From Methanosarcina sp. 2.H.T.1A.6 (lineage in GTDB: Archaea > Halobacteriota > Methanosarcinia > Methanosarcinales > Methanosarcinaceae), in contig NZ_JJOY01000028.1 of NCBI RefSeq assembly GCF_000979455.1, forward strand, positions 1 to 64,000: DNA of 64,000 bases, written 5' to 3'. The notes under the pieces were generated by a model. It searched no databases and was not told where the DNA came from. It saw only the letters and a program-made list of their open reading frames with translations. A program made the translations under genes and the position numbers. Below, one piece after another: positions 27,381 through 37,294 of this stretch (position 1 is the stretch's first letter; each line of letters opens with the position of its first letter).

Positions 27381-27893
27381 GATTCGGGATCGCAGGAAAT
27401 CGGAGATTTCCTGGGAGTTGCGATGTAATCGCAACAGTACGCAGTCCTTTTCGCTGCGCTCAAGAGGACTTATTTATGGACAAGTAACATTACTTTTTGC
27501 TGCGCTCAAGCAGACTAATTTATGGATTTTAGCAGTGAGATTCACTCGGATGACTAAATTACAGAGCCTTCTACCCATACAACCTTATTCACTATCTTGT
27601 GCCGTTTCTGTCACGCTCAACGCAGGAGAGCGGTCTTTCCCAAAAAGACCGAAAGAAAAAGAAAGAGTAAAATGAGAAAAAAGCCAGAAAGTAAAAACAG
27701 CTGAGGACACCTCTAAGAAACAGTAGATAGAAATAATCGGGGAAACTGATAACTTTCTGTTTTTTTCTGTTTCTTTCTCTTTTTTCCTGTTTCTTTCTCT
27801 TTTTTCCTGTTTCTTTCTCTTTTTTCTGGTTTCCCTGTTTAACTTACTGTAACAAAAAATTCATGTGCAATAAAGTACTTCATTATAAATTAT
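27381..27893. repeat. repeat-rich gap: hairpins, a 34-bp direct repeat and a pyrimidine repeat
   Basis: Directly after the beta-helix stop lie two perfect hairpins, GGAAATC-GGA-GATTTCC (27395-27411) and GTTGCGAT-GTA-ATCGCAAC (27417-27435), which may end its transcript. A 34-bp sequence containing GCTGCGCTCAAG occurs twice, at 27447-27480 and 27493-27526, differing at a few positions. A third hairpin, CGGTCTTT/AAAGACCG, sits near 27631-27651. From about 27765 to 27832 the motif TGTTTCTTTCTCTTTTTTC is repeated three times. A plus-strand frame at 27265-27675 crosses this DNA but has no coding features. Confidence 0.65.
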
Positions 27894-29393
27894 ATGAAAC
27901 ATTCATCGGGAATATGGTTATTTTTGGCACTGGGTCTGTTTTTCGGTCTTCTTTCGGGGGCGGAAGCTGCAGATCCTCTTGTTCGGGATAGCGGGGACGT
28001 GGACCTTTCGGAACTCAAGGCTTTTGATCTGTTAAGCAGATGTGAAACCGGTTGTATAGTAAATGACGTATCAATTTCTTCTACAGGGGACTATCTTGTA
28101 GCTGGCGGTTTTGATCACAAAGTTTCTTTTTTTAATTCTAAAGGGACACAACTTTGGAATTATACTACTGATGATATTGTTTATACAGTATCACTTTCCT
28201 CAGATGGGGCTCGAGTTGCGGTGGGAAGCAACGATAAAAAAGTGTACCTTTTTAACCGGGAAGGTGAGCTGTTATGGAGTCGCAAAACAGGAGGCAGTCT
28301 CAATAGTGTAGCGATTTCTTCCGATGGCATGTACATCGCAGCAGGCAGTGAAGACGGTAAGATTTATTTCCTAAACAGGGACGGTAAACTTTTATGGAGT
28401 TTTGATTCCAGAGGTGCTGTCCGCAGTGTTGCTATTTCCATAGATGGGTCTTACGTGACAGTTGGAAATGCTAACAATTACGTCTACCTCCTTGATATGG
28501 AGGGAAAAACTATATGGGAAAGAAAAACCGGAAGTTTGATTAATAGCGTAAGCATGACGCCTTCTGCTTACTATGTGGCTGCCGGGGGATCTAACTATAA
28601 CGTTTATCTTTTTGACCGTAAAGGGGAGTTTTCATGGGTGCACAAACCGGGTTACTGGGTCAGCAGTGTCTCTTTAACAACAAATGGCTCGCATCTTGCG
28701 GCAGGAAGTTTTGACGACAAGATTTACCTGTTTAACCTCACCGGAGCAAAACTCTGGGATTACCAGGTAAAAGATGATGTCTATGCTGTAGAGATATCCC
28801 CCGACTCCTCATTCATTGCAGCCGGAAGCTGGGACGATAACCTCTATGTCCTTAATATGGACGGGGAAGAACTCTGGAACTACAACTGCGAAGGAAATAT
28901 TAACAGCCTGGATGTTTCTCGCGACAGTTCAACCATTGCTGTCGGGAGTGATGCAGAAGCAGTATATCTTTTTGAACGAAATCTCACTGCTTTTGCCCTG
29001 CTGCTCGGGGACGAAAGCTTCCTGCCAAAAGAAACTATCACGGAGACAGATGCCGTTCTTGCAGAAGAAGTCCTCCAGCCCATAAAAGAAGATACTGCAG
29101 CTACAGGGGGCGTTGAAAATCGGGTTGAAGACGCTTCAGCTACCTCAAGCGGCGTGGACGGGAATACGAAAACCGGAGAAGATTCGGATTTAGTGGAGTT
29201 ACCTTCTGAAGAAAGTTCTTTAAAGGTTTTGGAAATGTTTGGTTCAGTAAAGTTTCTTTTTGCTCTTCTAATTGGAGCTCTGGCAGGTACAGTCTTCTTT
29301 TTGAAAAGGAGAATCCTCAAACAAAAGGAACTGGATGAGAGCCTTGAGGACTTTGAAAACCTTGAAGAAAACGATACACCAGGGAATAACTGA
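27894..29393 (+). CDS. membrane-anchored extracellular beta-propeller (PQQ/WD40-like)
   Basis: A 499-residue protein: signal peptide (GIWLFLALGLFFGLLSGAEA), then about eight blade repeats of roughly 41 residues with the pattern VxSVxISxDGxYxAAGSxDxKxYLFNRxGxLLW (residues about 45-365). A low-complexity acidic Thr/Glu/Ser linker follows, then a single C-terminal helix (FLFALLIGALAGTVFFL) and a charged cytoplasmic tail of about 30 residues. It resembles an outward-facing sensor or scaffold tethered to the membrane. No partner gene is adjacent. The many identical blades suggest recent internal duplication. Confidence 0.82.
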   Translation: MKHSSGIWLFLALGLFFGLLSGAEAADPLVRDSGDVDLSELKAFDLLSRCETGCIVNDVSISSTGDYLVAGGFDHKVSFFNSKGTQLWNYTTDDIVYTVSLSSDGARVAVGSNDKKVYLFNREGELLWSRKTGGSLNSVAISSDGMYIAAGSEDGKIYFLNRDGKLLWSFDSRGAVRSVAISIDGSYVTVGNANNYVYLLDMEGKTIWERKTGSLINSVSMTPSAYYVAAGGSNYNVYLFDRKGEFSWVHKPGYWVSSVSLTTNGSHLAAGSFDDKIYLFNLTGAKLWDYQVKDDVYAVEISPDSSFIAAGSWDDNLYVLNMDGEELWNYNCEGNINSLDVSRDSSTIAVGSDAEAVYLFERNLTAFALLLGDESFLPKETITETDAVLAEEVLQPIKEDTAATGGVENRVEDASATSSGVDGNTKTGEDSDLVELPSEESSLKVLEMFGSVKFLFALLIGALAGTVFFLKRRILKQKELDESLEDFENLEENDTPGNN

Positions 29394-29467
29394 GAAAATC
29401 CGGAAAGGGGGGATAACTCCGGAAATAGGGAGTTTCCCCAAAAACAGGATATGCCCGGGGATAAATA

Positions 29468-29583
29468 TGACTGTGAATAGGCTGTGAGCAAATACCATTC
29501 TTATATAACTGTGAATGGGCTGTGAGGAAGACAGAGGTGACTGTAAATAGGCCGTGAGTGAAATACCATTCTTATTACTGTGA
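29468..29583 (+). repeat. direct repeat after the propeller gene
   Basis: Two copies of a sequence of about 45 bp: TGACTGTGAATAGGCTGTGA with AAATACCATTCTTAT (from 29468) and TGACTGTAAATAGGCCGTGA with the same end (from 29538). A shorter third piece (ACTGTGAATGGGCTGTGAGG) lies between them at about 29508. Function unknown. Confidence 0.65.
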
Positions 29584-29631
29584 GTATATACAATTTTTAT
29601 GATAAGGAACCCGGATTTTCTTCAGGGCTTT

Positions 29632-30258
29632 TTAATTTTTTCCCCCGATTTCTTTACTTGCAGCCTCGGACAGTGTCCTGATGTGGAAGTCCGAACCAAG
29701 TTCCTCTGAAAGCTTTCTGCATTTTTCCACATCAATCTCGGGTATCTTAACCACTGTAACCCTGGTAGAGATTCCGGCTTCTTTTGCTCCCTTTACAAAA
29801 TCGAGCACTGATCTGTAAGCGTTTTTGTGGACCGGTCTGCAGAGCTTGTTATATTTTTCTTCGGATTCTGCGTTCAAGCTGACTGAAATAGAATCCATGC
29901 CTGCCTTTTTCAATTCTGAAACTACGTCCAGTTCGGGATTAATCAACGCAGCATGCCCGTTGGTATCGAGCCTTACCCTTATACCCCGGTTTTTAAGCCA
30001 GCGGGTGACTGCCAGCACCACATCGAACCTGAGGGTTGGCTCTCCAAGACCTGTAAACACGATTTCCTTATAGTTTGAAAGGTCCAGCCCTTCAAGGGCT
30101 TCGATTAGCTCTTCTGTTGATGGTTCTTTTGAAAGCCTCAAGTCATACCCATAAACGCCGTCTGCAAAGTTGCGGATGCAGAAGACACAGTCCGCACTGC
30201 ATCGGTTTGTAAGGTTGAGGTAAAGATTATTATGGGCTTCATAATAGATTGTGTTCAT
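29632..30258 (-). CDS. radical SAM protein of the TatD-linked type
   Basis: A 208-residue short radical SAM protein. The motif CSADCVFC binds the cluster, and GLGEPTLR and DTNGHAALI are the SAM/ribose blocks. The small size, the YEAHNNLYLNLTNRC start and the ENPELDVV-like region fit the family that is often encoded with or fused to TatD-type nucleases; no tatD gene is nearby. I start at ATG 30258, not at the upstream ATG that adds a non-conserved leader. The substrate is unknown. Confidence 0.72.
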   Translation of the reverse strand: MNTIYYEAHNNLYLNLTNRCSADCVFCIRNFADGVYGYDLRLSKEPSTEELIEALEGLDLSNYKEIVFTGLGEPTLRFDVVLAVTRWLKNRGIRVRLDTNGHAALINPELDVVSELKKAGMDSISVSLNAESEEKYNKLCRPVHKNAYRSVLDFVKGAKEAGISTRVTVVKIPEIDVEKCRKLSEELGSDFHIRTLSEAASKEIGGKN

Positions 30259-30291
30259 ACAAATCAAAATCCTTACATCCCTTATAACCAT

Positions 30292-30610
30292 GACGCATTT
30301 GTTAATTTTCTTTAATTTTTGACTTATGGGCTGAGGCTTTCCTTATATATTCCGTTTTTTGCTGATTTATCCCCGTATCTGTCTTTTGCCCTCCTTATCA
30401 AGCAGAAAGTTTATAGGTGATTATGTACTTCTAAGGTTCAATCTGCAGCATTTAGCTAGCAGTATCTATGTTTCAACTCATTTACTCTCTGCATTGAAGG
30501 ATTTCAGGTTCTTTTTTAGGGATTTGAATTTTCAATGTTGACAGATATGTGTTAAAAACCTATGATTGATGAAAAATTGCGAGATCCGCAATTTCGAAGG
30601 AGAAATTTAA
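30292..30610 (+). promoter_or_regulatory. promoter and leader of the L7Ae ribosomal cluster
   Basis: No gene. A TATA-like CCTTATATATTCCG is at about 30338-30351, some 260 bp before the L7Ae start, leaving a long leader. AAGGAG precedes the ATG at 30611. A long leader could allow autoregulation, since L7Ae binds kink-turn RNA, but I see no clear kink-turn. Confidence 0.45.
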
Positions 30611-30973
<363 letters not shown>

Positions 30974-30982
30974 TCCTGATAA

Positions 30983-31219
<237 letters not shown>

Positions 31220-31240
31220 AAAGATACGCGGTGAAAATAA

Positions 31241-31429
<189 letters not shown>

Positions 31430-31466
31430 CTGCCGTCATTAGTTCAAAGTATAGTAAGGTGTGCAT

Positions 31467-31916
31467 ATGGAACAGACATACGTTATGGTGAAACCTGACG
31501 GAGTCCAGCGCGGGCTAGTCGGAGAGGTTATCTCCAGAATCGAAAAGAGAGGCTTAAAGCTTGTCGCTCTCAGAATGAACGTCATTGCTGAAGCCACTGC
31601 AAAAGAGCACTACGGCGAACACGCAGCAAGGCCCTTTTTCCCCTCCCTTATCGAGTTCATTACCTCCGGTCCTTCCGTCTCAATGGTAGTTGCCGGAAAG
31701 GATGCAGTTAAGGTTATGAGAGCAATAAACGGGGCTACAAACCCTGTTGATGCGGCTCCAGGAACTATCCGTGGAGACTTTGCTCTGGATGTAGGCAGGA
31801 ACGTGGTTCACGCCTCCGATTCACCCGAAGCTGCAGCAAGGGAAATTGCAATTCACTTCAAGGACTCCGAAATCGGGAAGTATTCCAGAGTCGATGAGGT
31901 CTGTCTGTACGAGTAA
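31467..31916 (+). CDS. ndk: nucleoside-diphosphate kinase
   Basis: A 149-residue enzyme that transfers phosphate from ATP to NDPs. The N-terminal [16 protein letters not shown] and the active-site histidine in [12 protein letters not shown] are intact. I use ATG 31467 with AGGTG upstream, not GTG 31461. Its place between ribosomal protein and initiation-factor genes is common in euryarchaea. Confidence 0.97.
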   Translation: MEQTYVMVKPDGVQRGLVGEVISRIEKRGLKLVALRMNVIAEATAKEHYGEHAARPFFPSLIEFITSGPSVSMVVAGKDAVKVMRAINGATNPVDAAPGTIRGDFALDVGRNVVHASDSPEAAAREIAIHFKDSEIGKYSRVDEVCLYE

Positions 31917-32036
31917 TGCAGGTGCACCAAAGCCTTTTCGTGTCCATGAATTTTTTCGGGCACGATTCCAAGCCTTTGTTTATCAGGCACCTGCAAAATG
32001 GGTCCTTCCGGGGAAACCCGGGCCCTTCTGGACCTG
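31917..32036 (+). ncRNA. structured intergenic RNA candidate between ndk and infB
   Basis: A strongly folded 120-nt stretch. TGCAGGTGC (31917-31925) pairs perfectly with GCACCTGCA (31987-31995). It encloses a second stem, CGTGTCC (31939-31945) with GGGCACG (31958-31964), and a large internal loop. A second hairpin has GGTCC (32001-32005)/GGACC (32030-32034) around CCGGG-GAAA-CCCGG (32008-32021), a GNRA tetraloop. It ends about 38 nt before the infB start. Possible roles are a leader element of infB or a processed RNA. A lower stem, internal pocket and upper stem are also the plan of an H/ACA guide, but no clear ACA box is seen. Confidence 0.5.
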
Positions 32037-32073
32037 CAGCAAATAAGACGCGGGAATGAGAGAGGTTTTGTAT

Positions 32074-33849
32074 ATGACCGACAAGAAAAATCTTAGGACT
32101 CCTATAGTCTGCGTGATGGGGCACGTCGATCACGGGAAAACCACTCTGCTCGACAAGATCAGGGGTACTGCAATTGTCAGTGGAGAAGCCGGGGCCATCA
32201 CCCAGCATATCGGAGCAACCGAAGTCCCTATAGACGTGATTGTCAACAAGCTCGGAGACCCAAGGCTAAGGGACCGCTTCATGGTGCCAGGTCTTCTTTT
32301 TATTGATACTCCGGGACACCATGCCTTTACAACTCTCAGGAGCAGAGGAGGCGCCCTTGCCGACCTTGCTATTGTTGTTGTTGACATAAACGAAGGCTTT
32401 AAACCCCAGACCTACGAAAGCCTGCAGATCTTAAAAAGGTTCAAAACTCCTTTTGTTGTCGTTGCTAACAAGATCGACAGGGTCGGCGGCTGGGTTTCAT
32501 ACAAGAACATGCCTTTTGCAGCTACTTTCAAAAAGCAGTCTGGCGATGTCCAGGCACGGATTGAAACAAAGCTCTACGAGGTAATAGGTGAACTCTATAA
32601 CCAGGGCTTTGCTGCAGAACGTTATGACCGGGTCACGAACTTCCAGAACACTCTGGGCGTAGTCCCTGTAAGTGCTTTTACTGGAGAAGGCATCCCTGAT
32701 GTCCTCATGGTGCTTTTAGGCCTTGCTCAGAGATTCCTTGAGGCAAACCTGCAGTACAGTGCCACAGGCCCGGGAATCGGGACCGTCCTTGAGGTAAAGG
32801 AAGAAAAAGGTCTCGGAGCAACCCTTGACGTTATTCTCTACGATGGCACATTAAAGAAAGGGGATACGGTTGTTATCGGAAGCCTGGGCGAGCCGATCCA
32901 GACAAAGGTAAGGGCTCTTTTAAAGCCAAGGGAACTTTCCGAAATCCGTTACGAGAGCAAGTTCCAGCAGGTGAATAAGATCACTGCCGCGGCTGGTGTG
33001 AAGATCTCTGCTCCTGGCCTGGAAGGCGCACTTGCGGGCGCTCCCATAAGGGTTGCAACGGAAGAAAACCTTGAGGAAATCGTAGCCCAGGTAAAGTCCG
33101 AGATCGATGAGGTCAGGATTGATACGGGCTCCGTTGGAATTCTGATTAAAGCAGATACCCTCGGCTCCCTTGAAGCCCTTGTCCACGAGTTCCAGAAGGA
33201 TGAAGTCCTTATCAGGAAAGCTGAAGTAGGAGACATCTCTCACAGGGACGCGATTGAGGCTTCAACAGTTGAAGATCCCCTCTATTCTGTGCTTGTAGGT
33301 TTCAATGTTAAGGTTCACCCTGATGCCAGAGAGTTCCTGCAGGAAAGCACTGTAAAGGTATTCACAAGTGACGTGATCTACCGTCTGGTTGAAGATTACC
33401 AGAAATACGTGAAGGAACAGAAGGAACTGGCTGAAAAGAAGATTTTCGAAACGATTATTCGCCCCGGAAAGTTCAAGATCCTTCCCGGATGCGTGTTCCG
33501 CCAGAGCAAACCTGCCGTAGTCGGGGTAAGGGTTCTTGGAGGAGTCGTGCGGACAAATGCAGATGTCATGCTTGAAAACGGAAACGTTGTGGGCAAGATC
33601 AAGGGTCTGCAGTCCGATGGAGAAAATATTCCTTCTGCAAGGGTAGGCAAAGAAGTTGCAATGGCTATTGACGGTGCAACCGTAGGCAGGCAGATCAAAG
33701 AAGGAGACGTGCTTTATATGAACGTGCCTGAAAGGCATGCCAAAGTACTGGAGCACGAGATCTACAATTCCCTTTCAACCGATGAAAAGGAAACTTTTGA
33801 TATTTTCCTTGAACTCAAAAGAAAAGATAATCCTTTCTGGGCAAAGTAA
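32074..33849 (+). CDS. infB: translation initiation factor aIF5B (IF2-like)
   Basis: A 591-residue GTPase that promotes subunit joining and placement of the initiator tRNA. G-motifs are intact: GHVDHGKTT (G1), DTPGHHAF (G3) and NKIDR (G4). The length and four-domain layout match archaeal aIF5B, which lacks the long eukaryotic N-terminal extension. ATG 32074 has AGAGGT upstream; the earlier ATG at 32056 adds six non-conserved residues. Confidence 0.96.
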   Translation: MTDKKNLRTPIVCVMGHVDHGKTTLLDKIRGTAIVSGEAGAITQHIGATEVPIDVIVNKLGDPRLRDRFMVPGLLFIDTPGHHAFTTLRSRGGALADLAIVVVDINEGFKPQTYESLQILKRFKTPFVVVANKIDRVGGWVSYKNMPFAATFKKQSGDVQARIETKLYEVIGELYNQGFAAERYDRVTNFQNTLGVVPVSAFTGEGIPDVLMVLLGLAQRFLEANLQYSATGPGIGTVLEVKEEKGLGATLDVILYDGTLKKGDTVVIGSLGEPIQTKVRALLKPRELSEIRYESKFQQVNKITAAAGVKISAPGLEGALAGAPIRVATEENLEEIVAQVKSEIDEVRIDTGSVGILIKADTLGSLEALVHEFQKDEVLIRKAEVGDISHRDAIEASTVEDPLYSVLVGFNVKVHPDAREFLQESTVKVFTSDVIYRLVEDYQKYVKEQKELAEKKIFETIIRPGKFKILPGCVFRQSKPAVVGVRVLGGVVRTNADVMLENGNVVGKIKGLQSDGENIPSARVGKEVAMAIDGATVGRQIKEGDVLYMNVPERHAKVLEHEIYNSLSTDEKETFDIFLELKRKDNPFWAK

Positions 33850-33914
33850 CGGCTGATATGCAGGGCAGCAGCATATTCAGGATGCAGCAAGGATTCAATT
33901 AAAGAGTCAGGTAA

Positions 33915-34400
<486 letters not shown>

Positions 34401-34409
34401 TTTCAAGTT

Positions 34410-34423
34410 CCGCCTTCGGGCGG
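34410..34423 (+). terminator. hairpin after S6e
   Basis: CCGCC-TTCG-GGCGG, a stable UUCG tetraloop hairpin, 9 nt past the S6e stop, followed by A/T-rich DNA (GATTTAAAATACTCTTTGATTTTTC). The rest of 34424-34659 shows no gene. Confidence 0.65.
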
Positions 34424-34659
34424 GATTTAAAATACTCTTTGATTTTTCTTTCATCTATTTTGATTTCAGATTCTTTTTGCATCACTATTTATTTTTTCGA
34501 GTTCACTGATTTTATTTCAGAGACTTTGAGTTTTTGCATTAAACATAGTGATAGTCCGGTTCTCACTTTTACCCCTCCTGAATAAATTTAAGCACTTAAA
34601 AGAAAAGTACTTTCAGTCAACTCCTCCAGTTTTTCCAAATCTCAGCTACCGCAACAATA

Positions 34660-36456
34660 TCAGAACTCGTATATGAGTGGGGTTAGCAGGATTACGACCA
34701 GGCTCACCAGAATTGTGAGAGGCAGTCCTACTTTTATGTAATCTCCTGTAGTGTATCCTCCTGGCTCGAAGACCATGAGGTTGGTCTGGTACCCGGCGGG
34801 GTTGAGGAACGAATAACTCGTCCCGAGCATAAGGGCAACTGCGAACGGCATGAAGCTGCTACCTATGTCCCCTGCAATTGAGACCGCAATCGGGAACATG
34901 AAGGCGGCTGCTGCGGCATTTGTGATGATGTTTGTCATCAGGACACAGCTAACGAAGACAACTGTAAGTGCCACATACGGGTCGTTGCCCCCAAAGGCCG
35001 AGACCAGGCTGCCGATTACGTCTGCAAGCCCGCTTTCCGTAACCGCCGCCTCAAGCCCGACAGCGCATCCGAGCACCACGATTGTGTTCCATTCAATGCT
35101 CTTAGTCGCTCTCCTTATGCTCATGCACCCGGTTGCAAGCATCGCAAAGGTTGCCAGAAGCGCAGCGTTGAGGATCGTAAGCAGGCCGAGTGCAGCCGAT
35201 GTAACCATTGCCGCCGTAATTACAATTGCGGCGATAGCGCGGTCCGTCCTCTTTACACGGTAACCTCTCAGGCGCTTAATAAGGATAAACTCGATTTCGT
35301 TCCGGTTGTGGTAGAAAAACGAGTCTTCAACCTCAATCACGGCATTATCTCCAGGCTTGATACGCACCTTCCTGAGGGGAACTGCTGGAGGCTCTCCTCC
35401 CCGGGAAATTGCCACAATCGCTGCATTGTAAGGTTCTCCGGTCTCCGGGAGGTCTTCTATGGTGCGCCCGACAACTGAACTCTGGGGAGATACGACTACT
35501 TCCACAAGGCGGTGGCGGTACCTCTCGCCCTGCATCAGGGAAAGCGTGTTGAGGGGGGTAAGCCCTATGGTTGCCCAGAGCGCAGGCAGCCCTTCGGCAT
35601 CAGTGGTAAAGGTAAGGATGTCTCCTTTCCTGAGCACGAGGCCAGGTTCTATCGGGGGCTTTTCTTTCTTCCCCCGGCGGACCAAATTCAGGGAATATCC
35701 CGTCGGGGCAGCAAAACCGACATTCTCCAGGGTCTTTCCTGCGAGGTAGGAATCTACATCGATAAAGAACTCAGCCCTGTAGAGGCGCCGTTTTATCTCC
35801 TCCTTTTTCCCTGCATCATGCGCCGGAAGAAGTTTTGTGCCGATGAAGAGGAGGAAGACTATGCCGATGATAGCTGCAGGAAGCCCCACGACAGTCGGAA
35901 CGAAGATGGTGATCCTTTCCATCACGGGTGTTCCCGGGTCGTTTTTTGTAATCTGCTCGATTACGAGACCTGCGATAATCAGGTTTGTGGAGGTACCTAT
36001 AAGGGTTGAAGCGCCCCCGAGTATGGATGCGTAGCTTAAGGGGATGTAGATTTTTGAGGAGTCAAGGCCTGTGGTCCTAGAGAGGTCGCGGATCACAGGG
36101 ATCATCATGGCAACGAGCGGGGTGTTGTTTAGAAACGCACTCCCTAATGCCACGGGAGGTAGAATCTTGAGCTGGCCGCTGAGAAGCGATTTTGGCATTC
36201 CCACAATGCGGTCCGAGATCATTGTGATGGCCCCGGTGGAGTACATCCCCTCGGCAATCATGAAAAGTACGGCAACGGTCAGCACACCCTGATTGGAAAA
36301 GCCTTTCAATAATTCTTCTACCGGGGCAAGTCCGAACGTTATTGCAGCGGTGAGGGCTCCCAGGAAGATCACGTGCGCCGGCAATTTGGAAAATAAGAGT
36401 AGTGCAAAAGTAATTGCCAGAATCCCTACTGTAATCCAGGCATCAGCTGTCATCAT
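34660..36456 (-). CDS. SLC13/DASS-type anion transporter with two TrkA-C domains
   Basis: A 598-residue membrane protein. The N-terminal membrane half has helix-rich segments with the repeated substrate motifs NNTPLVAMM and GTSTNLIIAG. In the middle are two TrkA-C regulatory domains (about residues 210-295 and 300-390; GYSLNLVRRGK, PYNAAIVAISRGGE). The second membrane half has TNIITNAAAAAFMFP and GTSYSFLNPAGYQTN. This plan is that of sodium-coupled sulfate or dicarboxylate carriers. The substrate is not readable from sequence. It is a single gene, facing away from the next. Confidence 0.85.
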   Translation of the reverse strand: MMTADAWITVGILAITFALLLFSKLPAHVIFLGALTAAITFGLAPVEELLKGFSNQGVLTVAVLFMIAEGMYSTGAITMISDRIVGMPKSLLSGQLKILPPVALGSAFLNNTPLVAMMIPVIRDLSRTTGLDSSKIYIPLSYASILGGASTLIGTSTNLIIAGLVIEQITKNDPGTPVMERITIFVPTVVGLPAAIIGIVFLLFIGTKLLPAHDAGKKEEIKRRLYRAEFFIDVDSYLAGKTLENVGFAAPTGYSLNLVRRGKKEKPPIEPGLVLRKGDILTFTTDAEGLPALWATIGLTPLNTLSLMQGERYRHRLVEVVVSPQSSVVGRTIEDLPETGEPYNAAIVAISRGGEPPAVPLRKVRIKPGDNAVIEVEDSFFYHNRNEIEFILIKRLRGYRVKRTDRAIAAIVITAAMVTSAALGLLTILNAALLATFAMLATGCMSIRRATKSIEWNTIVVLGCAVGLEAAVTESGLADVIGSLVSAFGGNDPYVALTVVFVSCVLMTNIITNAAAAAFMFPIAVSIAGDIGSSFMPFAVALMLGTSYSFLNPAGYQTNLMVFEPGGYTTGDYIKVGLPLTILVSLVVILLTPLIYEF

Positions 36457-36730
36457 AATTTGCCCACCCTCCGGTTCACTCCTCCCTCAGAAAATGATAC
36501 CTTCCGGGATTACAGCCAACTCCTACTGTCTCTGCCTATCCCGAACTATTATTATAGTCACACTATTATATTAGTATGCGCTTTACATTTTTCAGGCCAT
36601 TTTTCCGCGGGTATGTACCTTACGGGCTTAAAAATACCTGCTATAATATCCGGTATCCAGCAGGGTTAAGATGCCTTCTACTGGAAAGATAGTATTTTCT
36701 CTATTGTTTTGAGTAGAGCTGTTTAACTTT
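36457..36730. other. gene-free gap
   Basis: Upstream DNA of the transporter gene; no gene or repeat is seen. It contains A/T-rich stretches on the minus strand that could hold that gene's promoter. Confidence 0.4.
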
Positions 36731-36785
36731 AAGGCGGGAAGTCCCCTTCCTCGCTTTCATTAGAAAGCAGGGAGGGGTAGTTCAC
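36731..36785 (+). mobile_element. solo right end of an IS200/IS605-type element (omega-RNA-like tail)
   Basis: AAGGCGGGAAGTCCCC leads into a long bulged stem: CCCCTTCC-CGCTTTC (36743-36758), loop ATTA, GAAAGC-GGGAGGGG (36763-36777). It is followed by TAGTTCAC. This order (GGGAAG, C-run, inner stem, G-run, GTTCAC) is the shape I know for right ends and RNA tails of TnpB-bearing elements in archaea and cyanobacteria. No tnpA or tnpB is in the neighbourhood, so it would be an orphan. The flank starting at 36786 would be the guide position if it were functional. Confidence 0.4.
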
Positions 36786-36879
36786 GTTGCCTGTGGCATT
36801 AACATCTGCTATTCGTTTCAACTCCATAAACTATTTTTTTCAAAAACTACTTTTACTACGTCCTATATAAGTTTTCTAT

Positions 36880-37090
36880 CCAGATCATCAAACTATAACA
36901 AAATATACTTGAGTTATATTTCTATTTTTTAGTATTATTTATTTGTATTAAAATTGGTTTGATATATTGGACAGAAATCATATATAGGTGCTAACTTCAG
37001 TGCTATATGAAGACTTTTTGAGATTTTATGTCTAATGTCCAATTAATTTGGGCAATATTCATTTTGATGAAATGGACATAAAGCAATTAT
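36880..37090 (+). repeat. dispersed upstream element, copy 1
   Basis: Shares GTGCTATATGAAG (37000-37012) and TTTTATGTCT (37024-37033) with copy 3 at 60605-60790, at nearly the same spacing, plus a looser match around ATCATATA. It lies about 200 bp upstream of a plus-strand gene. Probably a promoter/leader region carried along in duplications. Confidence 0.55.
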
Positions 37091-37294
37091 AAAAGGTCCA
37101 CAAACATATTGAGTTCGAACATTGTGAAAAAACTGAGTTTGATTCAGCGCAATCTATCAGGAAGAGCCGAATCTTCTGAATATTTACCCTAAGGCAAAAC
37201 CGCTTTGACTTTAACTTTAACTGTGCTTAAAGTTCGCTGGCTTTGCTTTTGGGAGACATACAGGATAAATATGAAGGAAAGGAGATAATTAAGA

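Noticed and set aside
27265-27675. 136-codon plus-strand frame across the end of the beta-helix gene
   Set aside because: It overlaps the real gene out of frame and then runs through repeats and hairpins.
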